This document shows, in pieces, positions 55,501-63,988 of a DNA stretch of 64,000 bases. The notes beneath the pieces were generated by a model, which was not told the origin of the DNA, ran no database searches, and saw only the letters and a list, made by a program, of their open reading frames with translations. Positions within the stretch are counted from its first letter, which is position 1. Every line of letters starts with the position of its first letter. The DNA is from Antedon mediterranea (lineage: Eukaryota; Echinodermata; Crinoidea; Comatulida; Antedonidae), in NCBI RefSeq assembly GCF_964355755.1, contig NC_092676.1, forward strand, positions 14,674,288 to 14,738,287, in the 5' to 3' direction. The position numbers and the translations under genes are program-made.

Positions 55501-56621
55501 GTTTCCAAATTAAAATCTTCCACACTAATTTGTTTCTCTATATTATAATTTTGTTCAGAAGAATGAAAAATTGTTTCTGAGGAAAGGTTATCATCAGTAA
55601 GCGGGTCGGTAAGCCATACAATGATGTCATTTAATGTATCTGGATCACTTAATAAATCAACTAAACTTATAAAAACATTGCATGCTATAATTTCCTGGAG
55701 TAACGACTTTCCAGCTGAGTACCTATAAATATCACTTGGTAGAAGAAACAAGAGTAATAAATTAACAACTTCACGAAAATAATCCTCCATGAAACTTTGG
55801 TTTTGTGTTGCTTGATGTATTTCAAAATAATGACCATAGACATCCACAATGGTTGAACAACTATTCAATGGCAACTGTTTTAGCTTCAAAGTACTTATTC
55901 GAAACTGACTAACATGTTTTTGTACTTCAGAAAAGATTTGGTGAACAGTACTGTTTATATTAAATTGTTTTGAATGATTTTTAAACATCTGAAACAAATA
56001 TCGAAGATGTGTCAACAATTCTTCTGGAACTTGCTGATGACTGCTGATGGATGAGTACCACGATAAAATAAAGTCTTTAAATATATGAGTTGTAAAGAGC
56101 ATTTCTTCATTTGGTAAAGAAGCAACATTGGTTTTTGTAACATGTGGTTGGTTCCTCAAGTGTATTTCAATCATTGAATGCTTCCTTAATATAGAATCAC
56201 CTTCGTTGGTATTATCAGCTCTTGATTGCTTGGGTCTAGGGGAACTACAATTAGTTTTCTTCTTTCGCAAATTCTTGTGAAAATGAGAAATGTGTTGAAA
56301 ATAAAAATTAACAATGAAATAAACATATGTTAAAAGGCTATCCGATGACTGAAAATAATTGCTTTCATTCAGAATTTTTGTGATAGCTAATGCAGACAGG
56401 ATAGATAAGAAATAAATAGAAATTATTCCAGGTAGTGTTACAAAGCAGCTAAGCACAAAGATTATTCCTGTCAAAACAAACGATCTGTGTAGTGTCGTAA
56501 GCCTCTCCCAGTGTGTTTTCAGCCTATTATGCTGCCACGGCCACTGACTAACCTGTTGTTGTTGTTGGTGGTACAGGTCATTATAACTGACACTTCTGCT
56601 AGTAATAGGCCTAGTCATCAT
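34450..56621 (-). CDS. SNX19: Sorting nexin 19-like protein, complete gene, nine coding exons
   Basis: Exons (high to low coordinate): 54363-56621, 47444-47579, 45756-45850, 41883-42005, 38225-38443, 36699-36991, 35434-35618, 35223-35310, 34450-34537. All have AG/GT borders and matching phases; total 3486 nt, 1161 residues. Domains: two membrane helices (about 48-82), PXA (about 165-340), a long Ser/acidic linker, PX (about 737-870; KRRFREF at 774-780 is the PI3P-binding region) and nexin C-terminal domain (about 1010-1150). No RGS domain is seen, which favours SNX19 over SNX13, SNX14 or SNX25. SNX19 is an ER membrane protein whose PX domain binds PI3P on endosomes, so it tethers endolysosomes to the ER. 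An in-frame TAA 11 codons before the first ATG supports the start. Confidence 0.88.
35223..35310 (-). CDS. SNX19: SNX19-like exon 8: nexin C, small exon
   Basis: An 88-nt exon after acceptor AATATAG encodes GIVTYGVGEDELENCLLFVH and ASLQDPVLNR; 'LQ...LN(R/K)H' is conserved in nexin C domains. Both borders fit the phases of its neighbours exactly. Donor GTACAG. Confidence 0.82.
35434..35618 (-). CDS. SNX19: SNX19-like exon 7: nexin C domain core
   Basis: Completes Lys, then LLEDVVNELVNEGMCARYIQ, IRQALWPNGQLISKRNTPKT and RQLAFQRVKEFMP. 'LR..LWP.G......T..EK...R..A...L' is the nexin C signature. Donor GTATTT, ending in phase 1. Confidence 0.86.
36699..36991 (-). CDS. SNX19: SNX19-like exon 6: nexin C domain start
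   Basis: Acceptor TATTATTAG, then VEKNIDVLVKGFLENRV and, after an acidic stretch, LADAFMCLLCEAMHDYGNWI and QQIIAIAFGKLIN. 'P...LLCEA...' and 'FGKLIN' fit the nexin C-terminal domain. Ends two bases into a Lys codon before GTAATT. Confidence 0.84.
38225..38443 (-). CDS. SNX19: SNX19-like exon 5: linker between PX and nexin C
   Basis: Acceptor TTTCTGTTTCAG, then FFLRGMSGIMGTLKSKLPSS, a Ser/Pro-rich stretch (SEMPTSPFSG) and YAFRPRDSS. 73 codons, phase 0 at both ends with donor GTAAGA. A second donor one dinucleotide earlier (GTGTAA) would break the frame. Confidence 0.78.
38870..39260 (+). repeat. Dispersed repeat family R1, copy 2 (SNX19 intron 4)
   Basis: It matches 5330-5960 in order: 'aagaatatttcttacaaaaa', 'aaggtcaagtctgggggtca', 'aataattcaatga.tatctg', 'ccagaaatgcttt', 'gtagcgggctagagcagcag'. 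Non-coding. Confidence 0.8.
39262..39345 (-). repeat. tRNA-like fragment, possible SINE
   Basis: On the minus strand a B box GGTTCAATTCC lies in a tRNA-like 3' half, with a weak A-box-like TGGTGTAAACTG about 50 bp upstream. The stem arms match poorly. It adjoins the R1 copy. Confidence 0.35.
39440..39800 (+). pseudogene. CR1/jockey-type RT fragment (SNX19 intron 4)
   Basis: The plus strand reads VINHSFTCVNSQIAKVMPIF and KNGETNQ, then, after frameshifts, NQSGFRPSYSTSTALHT. These are the first RT blocks ('INLSF.TG.FP...K.A.V.PIFK.G', 'Q.GFR...ST..A'). Dead. Confidence 0.7.
39841..41200 (-). pseudogene. Penelope-like element, internally deleted (SNX19 intron 4)
   Basis: On the minus strand, in order: an N-terminal part at 40779-41200 (RVRYGHHLDTFLKHSAAKGL, SRTKKLKRELPASEF), then TLETFIQAFEEDVQNYCTS, LRQSNDIIIKPADKGSATVA (the Penelope 'D.VI..ADKG' block), YLQIHGTAMGTKM ('Q..GTAMG' RT block), and lastly EEYIETAIKKAKDIPRYQ and FSRPPNLRDILI. 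The catalytic YADD region between GTAMG and the thumb is missing, and no GIY-YIG endonuclease follows. It shares the direction of SNX19 transcription. Confidence 0.78.
41236..41400 (+). repeat. Repeat family R3 fragment (SNX19 intron 4)
   Basis: 'gatttaatgtacacgttttt', 'gagtagttttaaaaacctat', 'gttgctgtt.tattgtta' and 'agtcaactgaa' match 51990-52100 and 60000-60100. Confidence 0.75.
41883..42005 (-). CDS. SNX19: SNX19-like exon 4: PX domain end
   Basis: Acceptor GTGTTTTAG, then NLCSISAICSSSEFQEFIAV and later FVKKATEIVPRIDK. This matches the last PX helix after 'YLQ.LC'. 41 codons, phase 0 at both ends. Donor GTACTT. Confidence 0.82.
42300..42430 (-). mobile_element. Probable LINE 3' end with ATT tail (SNX19 intron 3)
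   Basis: On the minus strand non-coding sequence runs into 'aataaatattattattatta', like a non-LTR tail. Family unknown. Confidence 0.35.
42691..43178. repeat. Minisatellite, 43-bp unit, about 11 copies (SNX19 intron 3)
   Basis: The units are nearly identical: GAGACCTAATGTTGAGATGT then 'ttttattggggtctttgaaaaca'-type sequence, repeating every 43 bp (42696, 42739 and on). GGTCT and AGACC in each unit are complementary, so each repeat can fold into a small hairpin. Confidence 0.95.
43387..43407 (+). repeat. 21-G tract
   Basis: An unbroken run of 21 G. A G-quadruplex is possible; on the transcribed (minus) strand it is a C run. Confidence 0.9.
43600..43820. repeat. Diverged tandem duplication, about 120 bp
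   Basis: 'acaaaattacaagtctacag' with 'accagccc' and 'aaaaatagag' is followed about 120 bp on by 'acaaaatatataagtctcca' with 'accagccc' and 'aaaaatagaa'. Confidence 0.55.
43856..45064 (-). mobile_element. Helitron-like element, copy 2 (SNX19 intron 3)
   Basis: It is the uninterrupted relative of 23896-25547. Minus strand: A, then TCTCCGCCTTGG...CCCTCTAG, then T. The 3' end forms a strong hairpin: CTAGAGGG and CCCTCTAG pair, with GAGC/GCTC inside around GCTTCGC. Non-coding. Confidence 0.72.
45065..45720. other. Intronic stretch, nothing recognised
   Basis: Short frames on both strands look non-coding. No repeat matches elsewhere in the window were found. Confidence 0.4.
45756..45850 (-). CDS. 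SNX19: SNX19-like exon 3: PX domain helices
   Basis: Acceptor CTGTTAG; completes Gly and encodes MKDVPRKLQLVNRMNEDVVL then QRKLSLERYLQ, the PX membrane loop and the 'R...LE.YLQ' helix. Donor GTAACA; ends in phase 0. Confidence 0.85.
46071..47215. mobile_element. Foldback element, 1145 bp, with GACCT target duplication (SNX19 intron 2)
   Basis: The ends are TGTTGAGCC and GGCTCAACA, flanked by GACCT on both sides (46066-46070 and 47216-47220). The arms are inverted over at least 330 bp: outer parts carry repeated AAATGTGCAAA-type words, inner parts pair 'ggactgacaggtggtcgctg' with 'cagcgacaatgtgtcagtcc' and 'gggtaatccatac' with 'gtatggattaccc'. No transposase. Confidence 0.78.
47444..47579 (-). 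CDS. SNX19: SNX19-like exon 2: PX domain, lipid-binding part
   Basis: It follows acceptor TTCACAG and encodes YQALIWRGDEHPKEP, LLKRRFREFTNLQSRLE and NPHLKPLLKG. RRFREF is the PX 'RRY.EF' block that contacts PI3P. It ends one base into a Gly codon before GTATTA. Confidence 0.88.
47580..48504. other. Start of SNX19 intron 1
   Basis: A short repeat of GGGTTACTATTA-type words is at 48075-48150 and a diverged R3 start ('ttacctccaccaa') near 48339. Nothing else is recognised. Confidence 0.45.
48906..49778. mobile_element. Inverted-repeat element with 8-bp target duplication (hAT-like MITE)
   Basis: The ends GGCGCTAGTTCCG and CGGAACTAGCGCT are inverted repeats that continue with TTTCGCACCTG. TTATAATT flanks both ends (48898-48905, 49779-49786), an 8-bp duplication as in hAT elements. 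The uninterrupted site is seen in R3 copies near 51955 and 59964 ('gcaag.gttataatttgtga'). Most of the 873 bp is inverted: 'atggagcgcca' and 'tggcgctccat' lie in opposite arms. Confidence 0.82.
49869..51460. mobile_element. TTAA-flanked inverted-repeat element, 1.59 kb
   Basis: Ends AGGGGGATTC and GAACCCCCCT with near-matching GGGTTTAAAAT inside; TTAA on both sides (49865-49868, 51461-51464), as made by piggyBac or Kolobok transposases. The interior has many AGGCCT words and a CpG-richer part near 50560-51090. I see no transposase, so it is non-autonomous or decayed. Confidence 0.7.
51641..52291 (+). mobile_element. Repeat family R3, shortest copy, Helitron-like 3' end
   Basis: It starts TACCTCCGCCAAGGAG and ends GGCGGAGGTATGCACTCTCG, GGAGTGGCTTTCTAG, then T. 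The end has a small hairpin (CACTC/GAGTG) six bases or so before CTAG, the classical Helitron 3' layout. Non-coding. The same family is at 41236, 48505 and 59750. Confidence 0.6.
52292..52689. other. Intronic stretch with a 50-bp shared module
   Basis: The module 'ccaatcaaatgacaggaatt' at 52527 also occurs at 1172, and in reverse near 37524 and, diverged, 35851. Otherwise nothing. Confidence 0.45.
52690..53356. mobile_element. Inverted-repeat MITE, 667 bp (SNX19 intron 1)
   Basis: Left end GCCTAAGGGTATGTTCAGAC, right end its inverse (GTCTGAACATACCCTTAGGC). Both arms then contain 'cgg.ggagttatgt'-type words and a GGCGTAC block. TA lies on each side, a possible 2-bp target duplication, though the flanks are themselves palindromic. 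Confidence 0.75.
53357..54362. other. End of SNX19 intron 1, nothing recognised
   Basis: AT-rich. It ends at the exon 1 donor. A half X-box-like GTTACCATGGAAAT is at 54245. No coding or repeat match found. Confidence 0.4.
54363..56621 (-). CDS. SNX19: SNX19-like exon 1: membrane anchor, PXA, linker, PX start
   Basis: This single 753-codon exon starts MMTRPITS, has a Gln run at 19-23, a helical hairpin (SFVLTGIIFVLSCF, then PGIISIYFLSILSALAI), and a PXA domain marked by FKDFILSWYSSIS and VDLLSDPDTLNDIIVWL. The linker is rich in Ser, Asp and Glu and likely disordered. It ends DYTLYIIK, the first strand of the PX domain, at the donor GTAAAG. Phase 0 at its end. Confidence 0.9.
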
Positions 56622-57130
56622 AATTAAATAGCTTAGAGGATAGGCTAGTAGTTAAGCTTCGTGAAGTTGGCCTAGGCCTAGCCTAGGCTACTTACTACGA
56701 GAGAGGCTAGTCGATTAGATTAGCCTAGCAAGGTTAATTAATGAAATGTAGTTTCGTACACGCTGCTTACAATTTCAATTAGCCTACTAGGCCTAGTAAT
56801 ACTAAAAATTGTTTTAATACTTCCTGCAACATACTCAACATCCTGCAAGCATAAAATGGTAAAACATCGATATGACTATTTTAGTCAACTAATTTATTAA
56901 TTGCGCACCCTTCAAAAATCCATTTGTCAGTGCTATTGTGTAGTAGTAGGCCTATTATTATGAAAAAAGCTTCGTGATCATCGACGCGATCGATCGTAGA
57001 GCTGAGAGCAGCATGAGGAGGAGGATCTGGCCCTAGCGATAAAAGTACGGAAGCCTCATAGGACCACAGCCGAACAGATTGACACTTGAAGCGAACAGAT
57101 GCGCTCTATAGAGGGCGCGGTTACTAATAT
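56622..57130 (-). promoter_or_regulatory. 5' flank and likely promoter region of SNX19-like gene
   Basis: Directly upstream of the start codon. An in-frame TAA 11 codons upstream closes the frame. 56980-57125 is richer in CpG than its surroundings ('gacgcgatcgatcg', 'gagggcgcgg'), as expected near a housekeeping start site. No TATA box is evident. Confidence 0.4.
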
Positions 57131-57654
57131 CAAAGACACACTATCTTTGCTAAAGCATGCACAATATTTTTTTGCATCATTTCCGACATGAATTTCGCAT
57201 TTTTAATAAAGAAATAATATACAATAGAGCAGTACCTGACCAATAGATCTTCCTTGCTTAATTCACATTATGATTTCTAAGTAAAATAAATAAATGAAAT
57301 AAAAGAAGAATATTAAAAGGTACCATCAATTTATACAGTGCTTCGTTGAGTTCTGAGAAGAATCACCCAGGAGCTACATTATGATGTTAACACAATAAAC
57401 AAAAAGCTTATGACAAATTATTCGTTTTAGTACCGTAATGTTATCACTGTACCGGAAACGTTAATATGGTTTCCAGTTTTAACCGTAAAGATTTGTATTG
57501 CATATCTATAATAAAAGTCATAATAGGGTAGGAACAATTTTTAAGTAAAAGAAAAGCCATGACGTGGTCGTAGATTACGTCAGTTCACTTCCATTTGTAA
57601 TACTAAACATTTGTAGACTGATTTATGTAGGCTATAACTATTATTATTATTAAA
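57131..57654. other. Intergenic, nothing recognised
   Basis: AT-rich sequence between the SNX19 promoter region and the next repeat block; no frame or repeat match. Confidence 0.4.
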
Positions 57655-57655
57655 C

Positions 57656-57690
<35 letters not shown>
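57655..57690. repeat. TTA microsatellite
   Basis: About eleven TTA units directly abut the hairpin end at 57691. Confidence 0.9.
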
Positions 57691-57691
<1 letters not shown>

Positions 57692-59450
57692 TAGATGGTA
57701 CGCTCGCTTCGCTCGCGTACCATCTAGGTCGTGCCCACAGATGGTTCTCGAATACATAATAATTTCAGCGTTAAAAAACTGGCGATTTCAAATGTACGTA
57801 CCGCAGAACAATAATACATGTCGTTTACAGGAACGAATAAATAGACACTGTGATTTATGTACTCAACTAAAATTAGCACCCTGGGAATTACTTCCGAAAG
57901 AGAAACTTGTCACAAAATGAGACCAATTGTTTAAGTCATTTGTGTTTTGTATGTAACATTAGGGTTGAGGGATGGGGAAGAGGATGGGTGCAAAGAGGAA
58001 CACTTTTTAAATATATTCTTTATCCATTTAGTAACGAAATATTAATTGTTTTCATGTTTTACAAATAATATACCACTACACACAGTAAAACATTGCGATT
58101 TAATACTTTGTTGAAACTATCACCGTCGATTGAAATAGTACAGTACATGTAACGATACATCACTACGACGTGTATATGTTTATATAATGTAAAGCAATTT
58201 GTGAAAACCACCTCTATTCGGGGAAAATCATAAATTCGATTTAATCGTCAATAAATATTAAATTATCTAACTCAACTTAATTAGTAGGCCTAATGGTTTT
58301 CAATTGTTTCTTAGAGCCAATTCATACTTAAGTTGGTTCCTACCCTACCCACCAAAGTTGTTCTGCGTTTAGGGCATGTGATGTACCGTAGGCCTATCCT
58401 CTACTGGTTTTACAACGCTACTCATGCCAGTGAGGGAAGGGTATTGATGTGGGTGGTTTAACTGCAATAATAAAGATGTGTACATAATATACGGCGAGTG
58501 AAAACCTAGCTCATTATCCGTTTAAAAAAAAGTTATATCCAACCTCTGCAGCACAGATTGAAAAAAAAAATGTATCGAATTTCTGTTATGAGTATACAGT
58601 AGTTGCCTTTACGACGCCTGAGGGAATAGACGCTTGTGGAACAGAGATTGGAATGTTCCATTCATCGCAAATCAATACATTTGTATAAACGTATATTAAA
58701 TCTATCAAAATAGTATTTTTTAAAGAAAATCGGCCTGTCTTCAACATTATGATGCTGTACTCGAGCTGTTCAACCGGTTTTCAGCCATTAAAAACAATTA
58801 TCGTAGGAGGAGATAGGAAAATGCGAAGCATCCTCGCATTATCGTCTGCGGGTATTTATCAAGACGGACATCCATTAGACAGTGTACACCACGATCGAAA
58901 AACACCCCTATTTGGGGCAAATCGTTGAACCTAAGTTCGTTTTAATCGTCAATAACTAATTATCGAACTCAATTTAATTAGTAAACAGGGTTACATCAGG
59001 CGGTTAAAATCAGTACCGAAAGTACGAACCAAAAGTAGGCCTAATGGTTTTCAATTGTTTCTTAGAGCCAATTCATACTTAAGTTGGTTCCTACCCTACC
59101 CACCAAAGTTGTTCTGCGTTTAGGGCATGTGATGTACCGTAGGCCTATCCTCTACTGGTTTTACAACGCTACTCATGCCAGTGAGGGAAGGGTGATGATG
59201 CGGGTGGTTTAACTGAAATAATAAAGATTTATACATAATATACGGCGAGTGAAAACGCTAGCTCTTTATCCGTTTAAAAAATATTTATATCCAACCTCTG
59301 CAGCACAGATTGAAAAAAAAATGGATCGAATTTCTGTTATGAGTATACAGTACTTGCCTTTACGACGCCTGAGGGAATAGACAATTGTGGAACAGAGATT
59401 GGAATGTTCCATTCATCGCAAATCAATACATTTGTATAAACTTCGTTTTC
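57691..59450 (-). mobile_element. Dispersed repeat family R1, copy 3, with hairpin end and internal duplication
   Basis: On the minus strand it ends in CTAG followed by T, inside a perfect 13-bp hairpin (57691-57727; arms CTAGATGGTACGC and GCGTACCATCTAG). The 'gatggttctcgaa' next to it also adjoins the Helitron-like ends at 23896 and 43856. Positions 58291-58700 and 59042-59450 are tandem copies 751 bp apart. It matches 4450-6095 in reverse. Non-coding. Confidence 0.65.
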
Positions 59451-59749
59451 TTTCATTCTTAGCGTGCAAAATCGTACATCGGCTATGCCACCTGTATTGT
59501 AATGGAAATGCGAATTATTCGTTTAAGTAAGGTGATCATTCAGCCTATAGGCCTAACCTTATTGCTACGTTTTTATTCTAGGCATACTCCGTCCCTACAC
59601 AATTCCATTATAACATGAGGTTTGAACTGAAGTTCTTCGTTATTCTACTAATCCGCCGAATAATTACCAGCTTATCGTTGGTACAGAATCTTAATTATAC
59701 CGCTACGGTTTTGACGTCTATAATAATTTGTTTACTCGGGATTTCCTAA

Positions 59750-62701
59750 TTTTTAATCAAAAACTATGTAATGCAATTTTGGGACCATAGTCCTAATTCT
59801 GGACCACTTTTTTAATACACTTTTCAGATCTGCTAGTGTTAAAAGATAGGACAGAATTTTTCAAAAGCCGGTGAGTAGTCTTAAAGTAACAGATAAACTG
59901 AAATTGAATTTTTTTGAGAACTACTTGTCCAAAAATCTTCATTTTTGTACAAGAGGCAAGGGTTATAATTTGTGATTCGTAATTTTAAAACATAATTTGA
60001 TTTAATGTACACCTTTGTTGATGCGAGTAGTTTAAAAAACATATTTCGTTTCAAATTCACTCGTTTGATTTTCGCGTTGGTGTTCTATTGTAAGTCAACT
60101 GATAGGCTAGTCAATCTAGCAAAAAAAACAGCCCAAAGTGAAACAAATTGCAAACAGAGATTTTTCTTTTTTAAATGGTCATATATGATGAGGAGATCAA
60201 AATTTGAGCATCACACCTCTGTCACTCATCCCGATGATATGCAAATTAGCTTAAATATGCAAATTAGGGTGAAATTACAGGGTTACCATATCGCAAAAAC
60301 TACTAGTCCGAGAGAGTTGATTTTTTCACTGATCTATTCAAAATGTATATATTTATATTTACTATAATGAAACATTTTACGAAAAAATGACCGAAAGTAC
60401 AACATTTGACCTTCGACCTCACTTCTCAATGTTTGCATATACAATGTGACTAAAATGTCTGTAGAGACTTTATTTTGCCCTCAAATGACCCAGACATAGG
60501 TTCCTAATAGCCAGCATAGGATCACTTTGTAATTCCCAAAATCACACCTTTGTCACACACCTCGAAAGTATGCAAATTAGTAGTACAATTTAAATAAAAT
60601 ATGCAAATAAGGGGAAAAAATTACAGTTGTCCTATATCTCGAAAACCACTAATGCTAGAGAGCTGATTTTTTCACAGCCGTATTCAGAATGTACATATTT
60701 CTATTTGCTCCAATGAAACATTTTACAAAAAATTGACCGGAAGTATGACATTTGACCCTCGAGCCCATTTCTCAATATTGCATATATAAATGAAACTAAA
60801 ATGTCTGTAGAGACTTTGTTTTGGCCTCAAATGACTTGGATACAGGTTTTATATAGCCAATATAGGATCGTTTAGTAATTCCAAAAGTCAAGCAACTCGA
60901 AAGTATGCAAATTATTAGTACAAGTTATATGAAATATGCAAATTACAGCCTTATATATCTCAAAAAACGCTAATGACCGATAGAGATATGGCACCTTTCA
61001 CCTCTTGTACTACTAATTTGCATATTTTCTAGGGAAGTAACAAAGGTGTGATTTTGAGAATTACTAACAGTTCTATGCTGGCTATAGAAAACCTGTATCT
61101 GAGTCATTTGAGGCCAAAACAGTCTGTACAGATATTTTAGTTGAATTATATGAAAATATTGAGAAATAGGGTCAAGGGTCAAATGTCATAATTCAATCAA
61201 GACAATTTTTGCGTAAAATGTTTCATTACAGCGAATATAAATATGTACATTCTGAATCAACTCTGAATTCAAATCAACTCTACTAGCATTAATGGTTTTC
61301 GAGATATGGGAAGACTGTAATTTCACCCCTAATTTGCATATTTCATGTAACTTGTACTAATAATTTGCATACTTTCAAGGTATGTGACAAAGATGTGATT
61401 TTGGGAATTACAAAGAGGTCCTATGCTGACGATAGGAAAACTGTATCCGAGTCATTTGAGTCCAAAAAAATTATCTACAGACATTTTAGTTGCATTATGT
61501 ATGCAAACATTGATAAATAGGGTCAAGGGTCAATTGTTGTATTTCCGGTCATTTTTTCGTAAAATGTTTCATTAGAGCAAATATAAATATGTACATTCTG
61601 AACAAGTTTTTGAAAAAATCAACTCTCTACCTTAGCGGTTTTCGATACATATAGGAACCTGTAATTTCACCCCCTAATTTGCATATTTCATGTAACTTGT
61701 ACTAATAATTTGCATACTTTGAATGTGAGTGATACAGGTGTGATTTTGAGATTTACTAAACATTCCTATGTTGGCTATTAGAAACCTGTATCCGAGTCAT
61801 TTGAGGGCAAAACAAAGTCTCTACAGACATTTCAGTTTTCATTGTAATATTGAGAAATGGGGTCGAGGGTCAAATGTCATAGTTCCGGGCATTTTTTTGT
61901 AAAATGTCTCATTACAGCAAATATAAATATATACATTTTAAATATTTTAGTGAAAAAATTAACACTCTAGCATTAGCGGTTTTCGAGATATGACAACGCT
62001 GTAATTTCACTCCCTAATTTGCATATTTAATATTACTTGTACTACTAATTTGCATACTTTCTAGGTGCGTGACGACGTTGTGATGTTAGGAATTATAATA
62101 CAGTTCTATGGTGGGTATTGAAAAACAATATCCAAGTCATTGAGTCCAAAATAAAGTCTCTACAGACATTTTAATCACATATTTATGTAAATATTGAGAA
62201 ATGGGGTCAAGGGTCAAAATTTGGTACTTCCGGACATTTTTATGTAAAATGTCTCATTAGAGCAAATATAAATATATATATTCTGAACCAGACTGCAAAA
62301 ATGAACTCTCTACGATTAGTAGTTTTTAAGATATGGTAACCCTGTAATTTCACCCTAATTTGCATATTTAAGCTAATTTGCATACCTTCGGGATGAGTGT
62401 CAGAGGTGTGATGCTCAAAAAATAATCACCTTATCATATGTAACCATTTAAAAAAAAAAAATCTCTGTTTGCAATTTGTTTCACTCAAAATGCTAGATTG
62501 ACTAGCCTATGAAGCTATTGTTAATAATTGAAACGCTTGTTACATAATCATTACACCAAACTCGCATACACATGCTTGTAGTGAAATTTGCCTAAATCAC
62601 AAACAGCATTAAGACACACACAAATAATTTTTACCGGAGAAATCTTATGTAGGAGAATTTCACAGTAGGTGGAGGTATGCACTCTCGGAGTGGCTTTTTA
62701 G
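59750..62701 (+). mobile_element. Repeat family R3 copy carrying a large foldback element
   Basis: R3 words run from 'ttttgggaccatagtccta' to about 60102, then resume at 62510 ('gttaataattgaaacgcttg', 'actcgcatacacatgcttgt') and end GCACTCTCGGAGTGGCTTTT, TAG, then T, the counterpart of the CTAG end at 52291. The interruption is the element at 60103-62509. Confidence 0.7.
60103..62509. mobile_element. Foldback element, 2.4 kb, built of inverted 340-bp satellite units
   Basis: Ends TAGGCTAGTCAATCTAGCA and its inverse, flanked by TGA on both sides (60100-60102; 62510-62512). The outer 150-200 bp of the two ends are inverted copies ('aaacaaattgcaaacagaga', 'tgagcatcacacctctg'). Inside, a unit of about 340 bp recurs: in one orientation near 60203, 60543 and 60882, in the other near 61041, 61388, 61733, 62073 and 62401, with the switch at about 60980. 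Each unit holds 'atgcaaatta', 'tgtctgtagagactt' and 'aaacattttac'. No frame of note. Confidence 0.85.
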
Positions 62702-63240
62702 TTTTCGATTTTTTCTGTCCAATCCAAGTAAACTTTTAATTGTAATGAAAGTCCTAAAATTAAATAAGTGTTAATGTATATAAGCACGAATGAAGTAATT
62801 TATAATTCTTCCATAAGCTCACTAATAACATGTGCATAGGCATATTTACAGTAACGGTAAAAGCGTCAAATGTTATATCTTATTTGTTTTGTGTATTTGC
62901 ATTGTATTTAAGTAAAAAAAACGGCTACTACTGTAAGGAAACATTTTTTTTGTACTGTAAGGTAATCATTAATTTAAATAATATTAATATCTAATTATTT
63001 GCATATCTACAGACTACCACCATTCTCAAAATTATGATTAGCCTATAAACAATCATATTTTTACAATAACGGTAATTTTGAAAAGCACGTCCTTCTTACC
63101 TGCAATAAAATAAATGAAATATATAAATAGCAATAAATACTCATCGTCTAAAAATATCCAGAGGCGGTAATATAATATAAAAACGATCACGAAATGTATA
63201 ATGATCACAAAAACGGTACACGAAAATGTATTTAGTGGGC
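62702..63240. other. Intergenic, nothing recognised
   Basis: AT-rich, no coding frame or clear repeat. Confidence 0.4.
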
Positions 63241-63312
63241 CCAGGGAAGAGTTAAAACCAGTGATCTAATAGCCGAAGGCTTAATGTCTCGATGGTTAAA
63301 ACTCTTCCCTGG
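63241..63312. repeat. 72-bp near-perfect hairpin
   Basis: The arms CCAGGGAAGAGTT and AACTCTTCCCTGG pair perfectly and extend with a further AACCA/TGGTT match. AGCC-GAA-GGCT forms an inner stem. It could be a tiny MITE or a transcribed hairpin. Confidence 0.75.
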
Positions 63313-63659
63313 TGCGGCAAATACAAAATAGCGCGACGCAATAAACCCCAGACGATTATAAAAAAAACACGATCAGTATGATAAAAAAAGCGTGCCATAA
63401 CAAATTCCAAAAGTTGGTTTTATTGCGACCCAAATAAAACGTGACCGATTTGAGCCCCATCGTCTTGTTTGTTAGGCCCGATCGTCTGGTCCCCATGATA
63501 GTTGTAGTGACACAGAATTAAGACACAAACAAAAATCCTATATTTATCTATATATTTTTTCCAGTGAAATCTTATGTAGGATAATTTTACCGGTCAGTCT
63601 AATTACCAAAAATAACCGAAAACAACTATAAACCATCCGAAAATAAACCGAAAACAGAA

Positions 63660-63850
63660 TAAAACAAGAAATATTTCTTACAAAAAACGCCGCTCGCTTG
63701 TTGACGTAACAGTTTTAAAGATATGTTGTCCCCCTGACAAATATTTTTTTATTTCAAATTTGTTTGTCACATACCCTAATAGTTATTACGTCAACCAAAC
63801 AATATTTACCTGAAACAAATTTTATTTAAAGTGAAAAACACTTAAGAGCC
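63660..63850 (+). repeat. Mixed scraps of R1 and the TTAA MITE
   Basis: 'caagaaatatttcttacaaa' matches 5341 and 38877. 'tttaaagatatgttgtcccc' followed by 'ctga' resembles the left end of the element at 1369. Confidence 0.6.
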
Positions 63851-63974
63851 ATTGTCTGTAAAAGTCAAAGATTTGGTGGCAGATGTAAAAAAATGGATTT
63901 CTCTCAAATTTTTACCATGAATAGACATTTCAATAAAAGAATATCTACAACATTCATTTTAATTTTTAGCCTCC

Positions 63975-63988
63975 GTTGCCATGACAAC
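63975..63988. promoter_or_regulatory. X-box (RFX) motif at the window end
   Basis: GTTGCCATGACAAC fits the RFX X-box (GTTGCC, two bases, then GACAAC-type half). X-boxes mark promoters of ciliary genes; whether a gene follows beyond 64000 cannot be seen. Confidence 0.4.
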
